NCBI GenBank assembly: GCA_034007745.1
Contig: JAVEQI010000034.1
Span: 1-38,439, forward strand
Direction of reading: 5' to 3'
Origin: Desulforapulum sp034007745
GTDB taxonomy: Bacteria > Desulfobacterota > Desulfobacteria > Desulfobacterales > Desulfobacteraceae
DNA: 38,439 nucleotides
Part shown: positions 33,066-38,439 of the stretch, in pieces
How the letters are laid out: each line of letters opens with the position of its first letter
Position numbering within the stretch: the first letter of the stretch is position 1
Program-made: the position numbers and the translations under genes
Notes under the pieces: model-generated
Told to the model about the DNA's origin: nothing
The model's database searches: none
The model's input: only the letters and a program-made list of their open reading frames with translations

Positions 33066-33860
33066 ATGTTGATAGACTGGTTCACCGTAACAGCCCAGAT
33101 AATTAACTTTATGATCCTGCTTGTGCTGTTAAAAATATTTTTGTTTGACAAGATAAAAACCGCCATGGAACAACGGGAAAAAAACATCCAGCAAGGCTTT
33201 GACAAGGCGGCACAACTGGAAAAAGAAGCACAGCAGGCCCTTGAACACCTCAGGGCTTCGTCAAAGGCCCTGGAAGAAACGAGGGTTGCCAAACTTGCAG
33301 AGGCGGAAAAGGAAGCAAAAGAACGGCGGAAAGTCCTTGTAAAAGAGGCCCGCCAGGAGGTGGACACCTTAAAAACCAACTGGCAGATCACCCTGGACAA
33401 GCAGAAAGCCTCGTTCTTTGAAAGGTTTCAAAGACAGGCTGCCCGCCTTATTTTTGATACGGTCAAAAAGACCCTCTCCCTTCTGGCAGATACTGATGCC
33501 CAGGGTCAGGCGGTAAAACATTTTTTAACCCGTTTTCAGGATCTCAATAAAGACCAACTGCCCGACACCCTGGAATCACCGCCCCAGGTGAGCAGTGGAT
33601 TTGAATTGTCTGAACGCCAAAAAAAATCCATTCAACAGGCAGTGTCCCAAAAGCTGTCAGGTGTGCATCAACCAGATATGGAGCATCCAGACGTTCAACA
33701 GCCATACAGTCAGCAGGTTGAATTCAACGTACAACCTGAGCTGATTTTTGGGATTGCGCTGTTTGCAGGGGACAAAAAAATAACCTGGCATGCCCAGGAC
33801 TACCTTAGATCCCTGGAAGAAGATCTGAACCAGGCCATTGAAGGCAAAGAGAATGAATGA
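33066..33860 (+). CDS. atpF: N-ATPase b subunit with delta-like C-terminus
   Basis: 264 residues, much longer than a normal b subunit (about 160). One N-terminal membrane helix (INFMILLVLLKIFLFDKI) is followed by a long Ala/Glu/Lys/Arg coiled coil (about residues 30-130). A C-terminal domain ends in QPELIFGIALFAGDKKITWH and LRSLEEDLNQ, which resembles the end of delta subunits (dpeLiGGv...). No separate atpH (delta) exists in the operon, so this protein probably supplies both functions. Confidence 0.92.
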   Translation: MLIDWFTVTAQIINFMILLVLLKIFLFDKIKTAMEQREKNIQQGFDKAAQLEKEAQQALEHLRASSKALEETRVAKLAEAEKEAKERRKVLVKEARQEVDTLKTNWQITLDKQKASFFERFQRQAARLIFDTVKKTLSLLADTDAQGQAVKHFLTRFQDLNKDQLPDTLESPPQVSSGFELSERQKKSIQQAVSQKLSGVHQPDMEHPDVQQPYSQQVEFNVQPELIFGIALFAGDKKITWHAQDYLRSLEEDLNQAIEGKENE

Positions 33861-35412
33861 AAAACACGGTGAATTAGACCCTATAATGGACAGTTTTGTT
33901 TCAACCATGGCCAAGACATTGGAGAACACTGCCCCGGCATTCAAGGTGGGTGATTTTGGCCGAATTGAATCCATCAATTCGGGGGTTATAACGGTTTCTG
34001 GCCTCAGGGGTGTTCAGTCCGAAGAACTTCTCCAATGCGGCCCCAATATCTTTGGCATGGCCTTTGATCTGGATATGGATTCCATCGGCGTGATTATGCT
34101 CGATGAAAGCGATAATCTCAATGCAGGTGGTGAAGTCCACAGAACACGAAAGGTCATGTCTGTACCCACGGGCGATGCACTTATCGGACGGGTGGTCAAT
34201 GCCAGGGGAATCCCCATTGATCGGTTAGGTCCCCTCACCGGGACTACCTCAAGGGCGGTGGAACAGCCAGCTCCGGAAATCATGGATCGGGCACCTGTGA
34301 CCGTTCCTCTGGAGACGGGTATTACCGTCCTGGACACCTTGATTCCCATTGGCAGGGGACAGCGGGAATTAATCCTGGGCGATCGTCAGACGGGGAAAAC
34401 CGCCATTGCCCTTGATACCATTGCCAACCAGAAGGGTAAGGACGTTGTCTGCATTTACTGCGGTATCGGGAAACGCGGAGCTGCCCTTGCAAAGGTGATA
34501 GAAGAGCTCAAGACCCATGATGCCATGGCCTACTCATTTGCGGTTGTTTCCACTGAAGATGATCCACCGGGGCTTCAATTCATGGCACCCTATTCCGCCA
34601 CAGCCATGGCCGAACATTTCCTGGACCAGGGAAAGGATGTGCTCATTGTTTATGATGACCTTACCCGCCATGCCAGGGCCTATCGCGAGCTTTCTCTGCT
34701 TCTGAGACGACCGCCGGGCAGAGAGGCATATCCCGGCGATATTTTCTATATCCATTCCCGGCTTCTCGAACGATCCACGCAACTCTCCGTTGACAAGGGA
34801 GGAGGATCACTCACGGCGCTCCCCATCATTGAAACAGAGGCACAGAATATTTCGGCATATATTCCCACCAACCTCATTTCCATTACCGACGGCCAGATTT
34901 ATCTTTCGCCCATGTTTTTCAGACAAGGAATACTTCCGGCGGTGGACGTTGGAAAATCCGTATCCCGGGTCGGCGGCAAAGCCCAGCTTTCAGCCTACAG
35001 AACGGTGGCAGGAGACCTGCGGCTGACCTACTCCCAGTTTGAAGAGCTGGAATCATTCTCACGTTTTGGGGCCCGCATGGACAAGGAGACCCAGAGGAAG
35101 CTCGCAAGGGGAAGACGGGTGCGGGAAATTTTAAAACAATATCGCTACTCACCGCTGCCGGCAGCCGATCAGATTGCGGTGCTCATAGCCCTGACCAACG
35201 GTATCTTTGACGATATCCCCCTGACGGACATGGTCGCAGCCCAGCAAAAAATCCGCCAGGCAGCCAATGCATACCATCCGACTGTGATGGCCGATATAGC
35301 GGCGGATAAAAAGATTGAGCAGCAAACCATTGATCAAATGGTGGAGACCGCCCTTAAAGCCGTAACATCATATATAAAAGAGGCCTCTGATGCAGACACT
35401 GGCACAGCTTAA
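33853..35412 (+). CDS. atpA: N-ATPase alpha subunit
   Basis: 519-residue nucleotide-binding alpha subunit. Walker A GDRQTGKTAIALD (about residue 175), VYCGIGKRGAAL-type segment (CIYCGIGKRGAALAKV), Walker B VLIVYDDLTRHARAYRE and the conserved arginine region SRVGGKAQ. Start chosen at ATG 33853, overlapping the atpF stop; an in-frame ATG at 33838 lies inside atpF. The C-terminus overlaps atpG by 23 bases. Partner of AtpD in the catalytic hexamer. Confidence 0.95.
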   Translation: MNEKHGELDPIMDSFVSTMAKTLENTAPAFKVGDFGRIESINSGVITVSGLRGVQSEELLQCGPNIFGMAFDLDMDSIGVIMLDESDNLNAGGEVHRTRKVMSVPTGDALIGRVVNARGIPIDRLGPLTGTTSRAVEQPAPEIMDRAPVTVPLETGITVLDTLIPIGRGQRELILGDRQTGKTAIALDTIANQKGKDVVCIYCGIGKRGAALAKVIEELKTHDAMAYSFAVVSTEDDPPGLQFMAPYSATAMAEHFLDQGKDVLIVYDDLTRHARAYRELSLLLRRPPGREAYPGDIFYIHSRLLERSTQLSVDKGGGSLTALPIIETEAQNISAYIPTNLISITDGQIYLSPMFFRQGILPAVDVGKSVSRVGGKAQLSAYRTVAGDLRLTYSQFEELESFSRFGARMDKETQRKLARGRRVREILKQYRYSPLPAADQIAVLIALTNGIFDDIPLTDMVAAQQKIRQAANAYHPTVMADIAADKKIEQQTIDQMVETALKAVTSYIKEASDADTGTA

Positions 35413-36298
35413 ACGCAGGATAGACAGCACAGGCGAACTCCACTCAGTGGTACGCACCATGAAGTCTCTTGCCGCAGTTAACATCCGCCAGTATGAGCAG
35501 GCCTCCCTTTCCCTTGTGGACTACAGCCACACCCTCGAGATGGCACTCGGTATCGTACTTGGCCATAATCCAGACACCCGGCTCTATACCAGGCGATCCA
35601 CCAGAAACCGACCCGGAGCCGTGATATTTGGATCCGACCAGGGGATGTGTGGATCACTCAACGAACAGGTAACATCCCATGCCCTTAACGAGCTGAATCA
35701 AACAGATCGCAGCCTTGATCAAATCCCGGTGGTATGTGCCGGGATAAGAACGGCCGACCTTCTTTCTGAGGCAGGCCTCAGCAACCAGCAGATCCGTGAA
35801 CTGCCGGGTTCTGTACACGGCATCACAGCCCATGTGGGCGAAATTCTCATGACCATAGAGACCTGGCAGAATAAGCCCGAGACCCATGTGGATCATGTTA
35901 TGCTGTTCCATGCAAGACAGAAATCTGCCGCTGGATACAGCCCCCATACTGTCCATCTCCTGCCCATTGATTCCCAGTGGCTTGAACAGCATAGATCCCA
36001 GACCTGGGACTCTTCAAGCCTACCCATGTTTACCATGGAGCCTGACCGGTTGCTGTCAAGTCTTATCGGGGAGTATCTCTTCATTACGATATTCAGGGCC
36101 TATGCAGAATCCATGGCAAGTGAGAATGCCGCCCGACTGGCAGCCATGCAGGGTGCCCAGAAAAACATTGAAGATTTAATGGACGATCTTGAAAACGACT
36201 ACAACCAGCTGAGACAAATGTCGATTACCGAAGAACTGCTGGATCTGGTATCTGGCTTTGAAGCCCTGAAGCCCAGGCGGAAGAGACGCAAAAATTGA
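35390..36298 (+). CDS. atpG: N-ATPase gamma subunit
   Basis: 302-residue central-stalk subunit. The N-terminal coiled coil differs from standard gamma (QTLAQLKRRIDSTGELHSVV, then RTMKSLAAVN), and the C-terminal helix has SENAARLAAMQGAQKNIEDL, matching the conserved gamma signature. The Rossmann-like middle shows VIFGSDQGMCGSLNEQV. Last gene of the operon. A convergent membrane-protein gene begins 34 bp further on, and I see no strong terminator hairpin in that gap. Confidence 0.92.
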   Translation: MQTLAQLKRRIDSTGELHSVVRTMKSLAAVNIRQYEQASLSLVDYSHTLEMALGIVLGHNPDTRLYTRRSTRNRPGAVIFGSDQGMCGSLNEQVTSHALNELNQTDRSLDQIPVVCAGIRTADLLSEAGLSNQQIRELPGSVHGITAHVGEILMTIETWQNKPETHVDHVMLFHARQKSAAGYSPHTVHLLPIDSQWLEQHRSQTWDSSSLPMFTMEPDRLLSSLIGEYLFITIFRAYAESMASENAARLAAMQGAQKNIEDLMDDLENDYNQLRQMSITEELLDLVSGFEALKPRRKRRKN

Positions 36299-36332
36299 TG
36301 GTTCCTCCCCCGGAGATCCCCAGGTGAAAAGG

Positions 36333-36986
36333 TTACTGCTTTTTACCGATTAACAAACGAACAATGGCTTTACGGTGTGAAATCAGAAGTAAGAGAATTA
36401 TAGCTGCAAAGACATATTGAATTGCGTGGAACCTATCCTCCAGAAAGTCAAAACAGAAAAACCAGACAACTATGGCGGTCAGGGTCCCACAGGCCGTGGC
36501 GCTGAAATTTCTGACAAGGCTGATTCTGATCATGTATCCGATAATAGAACCCATGACCGGGCCTGTTGCGGGTAAGGGCAGCATCACAAAGACAAAAATA
36601 CCGATCCATCCAAACGAACGAACCTTTTTTTTTTGTTCCAGGGCTTTTTGGGAGAGTCTTTTCATGAGATTCGTCACCCATTGAACCCGCACATAGTTAT
36701 TTGCCGTCAGCAAAAAAAACGAATAGGCAAAACAGACGATCAAAACCTCAAGATAGAAATTATAGGCAATGGTAAAGGCCGGCCCATATCCGTTCATGAT
36801 ACAGAGTCCGATCCCGGCAGCACGACCTCCAAAAGTATGGGCGATAAAGACCATACCCAATATTTTTGCAGTTTCAACGTCAACTGCCGCATAATAACCG
36901 ATTAAAATTAAAAGCAGGAAGAAAAGAATAACACCTGTAATCAAGATTCGGCCTTCAACGGTGGGAAACAACCTTTGCTGCTTCAT
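36333..36986 (-). CDS. Small multidrug export protein family (PF06695-like) membrane protein
   Basis: 217-residue inner-membrane protein with about five hydrophobic segments (ITGVILFFLLLILIGYYAAV, FYLEVLIVCFAYSFFLLTA, FGWIGIFVFVMLPLPATGPV, ACGTLTAIVVWFFCFDF and FAAIILLLLIS). The PLPATGPVMGSIIGYMI segment is typical of the family named small multidrug export protein, whose substrate is not firmly known. It is convergent with the N-ATPase operon. Its putative cation coupling is not visible from sequence. Confidence 0.78.
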   Translation of the reverse strand: MKQQRLFPTVEGRILITGVILFFLLLILIGYYAAVDVETAKILGMVFIAHTFGGRAAGIGLCIMNGYGPAFTIAYNFYLEVLIVCFAYSFFLLTANNYVRVQWVTNLMKRLSQKALEQKKKVRSFGWIGIFVFVMLPLPATGPVMGSIIGYMIRISLVRNFSATACGTLTAIVVWFFCFDFLEDRFHAIQYVFAAIILLLLISHRKAIVRLLIGKKQ

Positions 36987-37352
36987 ATGGCTTTCATACT
37001 CTCCCTAGGATTAATCAGGTCATCAGACTAAACATGAATCTATAAAAGAAGTGGCCGATAAAGTCAATGGTGATCCGCAACCCTTATATTCTATGGGAAG
37101 TTTTCAGTTTTTGACCATATGGTATCATTCAGCACCCTTTGGTTAGGACCAGAACGGAAAACGTCTGAGGTCGTCTTGGCTCTCCTTGGATGTGTCTGCC
37201 CTTTGTTTTTCAATGTTCCGTTCAGCGTAAACATGGGGCCCATAGGTGAAACTATTGTTATTCTTTTACCGAATGCCTACAAACCACATTACGATCGTAC
37301 GTACGCTCTATCCCTTGTTGTTTTTAACTATTAGCCTGAGGAAGCAAATTGT
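36987..37352. other. Intergenic region, nothing definite
   Basis: A 366-bp stretch between the export protein and the FecR remnant. It has a 10-bp palindrome ACCATATGGT near 37117-37126 and a 71-codon open frame (37119-37334) with no ribosome-binding site and an unconvincing sequence. I see no RNA gene. Confidence 0.5.
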
Positions 37353-37677
37353 ATGAATAACTGGTTTAAGTTTTTCCTCATGTTTTTTGTAGTTTGTTTG
37401 ATTGGATTCGGGCTGTTTTCTCCCCGGGCCTTTGCCCTGGAACATGCTGGAATTGTAAAAAGCCTGTCAGGTGATGTTCAAATCCAGAGGAAAAATGTTT
37501 TTATCCCTGTCCTTCCAGGATTGAAACTCATGGATGCGGATATTTTAATCACTGGGGCAAAGGGGGGGTGCAGGTATTGTTTTTACAGATGGAACAACCC
37601 TTGCCATTGGATCTCTTATGGCAGTTACCCATAGGAGAATACTTGAGTTGCTTCTGAACTGTTTTTTTGATATCTTT
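37353..37677 (+). pseudogene. FecR-domain protein remnant, frameshifted
   Basis: Signal peptide (FFLMFFVVCLIGFGLF, cleavage after FA or AL near residue 29) followed by the start of a FecR domain: HAGIVKSLSGDVQIQRKN, then LMDADILITGAKGG. At a run of seven G (37562-37568) the frame breaks. Removing one G restores GAKGGAGIVFTDGTTLAIGS, the expected continuation. Even then homology stops after LMAV, so the protein is also truncated. FecR-type secreted proteins bind peptidoglycan or polysaccharide, or act as sensors. The poly-G tract could be slippery, but the missing C-terminus argues for a dead gene. Confidence 0.75.
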
Positions 37678-37838
37678 TTCTTGCATTTTACCTCTGTTCT
37701 TTTTGTTTTTTAGCATTTAAATACTACAAGCATAAAATAGAGGCGGAACCAATCATAAAGCACTGAATATATAACACATACACCAAACTTTATCAATGCT
37801 TTCGTTTAGTATTAAAAAATACAGAATGGAGTCTTATA

Positions 37839-38360
37839 ATGGGATTTATTTTTGATTTAGATGGAACATTATTAAATTCGATAGAAGATTTAAAGAACAG
37901 TCTTAATTCAGTTTTAAAAAGATATCAACTGCCAGAACACTCAAGTTCAAGCTATAAAGACTTTGTAGGTAATGGAATGAAAGTTTTGGTAGAGCGAGCT
38001 GTTCCAAAAGGTTATCCAGAAATTGAAAAAATTATAAAAGAGTTTTTGTTAGAATATGAAAAACGCTATTACGAAGAGTCAAGACCATATGATGGAATTA
38101 TGCCGATGTTAAAAACTCTTAATGAAAAAAACATTCCAATATCTATATGTACCAATAAGAAACAAGAATATACAGATGAAATTGTGAAACGTTTTTTTAG
38201 CGAGATTGAATTTATTAAAGTGGTAGGCGATAAATTTGATGGACTAAATAAACCTGATCCATTTTACCCTTTAATGATTGCTGAAGAAATGAATTTAAAA
38301 AGCAGTGATTTATACCTAAAAGTTGCAAGCCCTCAATGGAGCCCTGAAAGTATAGGGTAG
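37839..38360 (+). pseudogene. HAD-family phosphatase (phosphoglycolate phosphatase-like), 3' end replaced
   Basis: The N-terminus has the HAD nucleophile motif FDLDGTLLNS (Asp 6 and Asp 8), a helical cap domain (about residues 15-85), motif II SICTNKK (about residue 104) and the conserved Lys in LNKPDPFY. After SSDLYL the expected GDS..D motif IV is missing and unrelated sequence (KVASPQWSPESIG, stop) follows, so a catalytic acidic pair is lost. The break at about 38319 coincides with a change to GC-richer DNA. The gene is clearly AT-rich compared with the atp operon, suggesting acquisition. Confidence 0.7.
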
Positions 38361-38439
38361 GGGGCACCCTCAGCCGGATTTTTGAGCTAAGGGGGAGCAA
38401 AATTTTAGAAAAATTAGCCTACATCGGCTATGCGGGTAT
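38320..38439. mobile_element. Possible end of a mobile element
   Basis: From about 38320 the sequence changes in composition and interrupts the HAD gene. It contains GGGTAGGGGGCACCCTCAGC and GCTAAGGGGGAGC, resembling an insertion-sequence end leading toward a gene beyond the window. Its other end and any transposase are outside, so the identification is tentative. Confidence 0.35.

Noticed and set aside
37119..37334. 71-codon plus-strand frame
   Set aside because: No ribosome-binding site, composition unlike coding DNA, and no recognisable motif.
1..38439. CRISPR array, tRNA or rRNA genes
   Set aside because: No regularly spaced direct repeats with unique spacers and no cloverleaf or rRNA sequence was seen by eye; attC sites are the only spaced repeats.

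Overview
The window looks like chromosome of a strictly anaerobic deltaproteobacterium (Desulfobacterota), most likely a complete-oxidising sulfate reducer of the Desulfobacterium/Desulfobacteraceae type. The reasons are a selenocysteine-rich HdrA-MvhD-formate dehydrogenase operon, an alternative Na+-type N-ATPase operon, a minimal SufC/SufB pair, a XRE-cupin plus acyl-CoA synthetase pair, and abundant two-component regulators with mobile DNA between them. The species assignment is inference from gene content; no 16S or other marker is present.

Region 1 (1-7400) is housekeeping and metabolic: gpsA, a TatD hydrolase, a XRE-cupin regulator, a medium-chain acyl-CoA synthetase, a YhbY RNA-binding protein, a kinase-like hypothetical protein and two metallo-beta-lactamase-fold hydrolases. 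Region 2 (about 7590-15320) is a decayed chromosomal integron that names the whole accessory block. A ruined intI pseudogene (14934-15320, + strand) lies next to an attI-like zone with five copies of a TTTTCCAC-type motif. A cassette array then reads away from it on the minus strand, with recognisable attC sites at 14412, 13881, 12875, 11529, 10993 and 8352. Cassettes carry two hicAB toxin-antitoxin pairs, a split ribbon-helix-helix protein, an amphi-Trp protein and an unknown 228-residue protein. An ORF-less but structurally complete group II intron (11581-12330) sits at one attC. A truncated second group II intron (10992-10461) sits in the R' core of another and is cut by an insertion sequence (8708-10460).

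Region 3 (15325-24321, minus strand) is one long regulated unit: response regulator, histidine kinase, response regulator, hdrA, mvhD, an iron-sulfur formate dehydrogenase subunit, and fdhA. The hdrA, mvhD and fdhA genes are each interrupted by one in-frame TGA at the catalytic or cofactor-ligand position. Each TGA is followed at the right distance by a bacterial SECIS-like hairpin, so the predicted products are three selenoproteins forming a formate-linked flavin electron-bifurcating complex without HdrBC. An NtrC-family activator (24627-26018) lies upstream. Region 4 (26085-28953) holds a VF530-type protein, a ZraP/Spy-like periplasmic protein and the SufB/SufC pair.

Region 5 (29259-36298, plus strand) is an N-ATPase operon in the diagnostic order atpD-C-Q-R-B-E-F-A-G. 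Its c subunit carries the Glu-Ser-Thr-x-x-Tyr Na+-ligand pattern, and its b subunit ends in a delta-like domain. Region 6 (36333-38439) has a small multidrug export family protein, a frameshifted FecR remnant and an AT-rich HAD phosphatase whose C-terminus is replaced by foreign sequence at the window edge.
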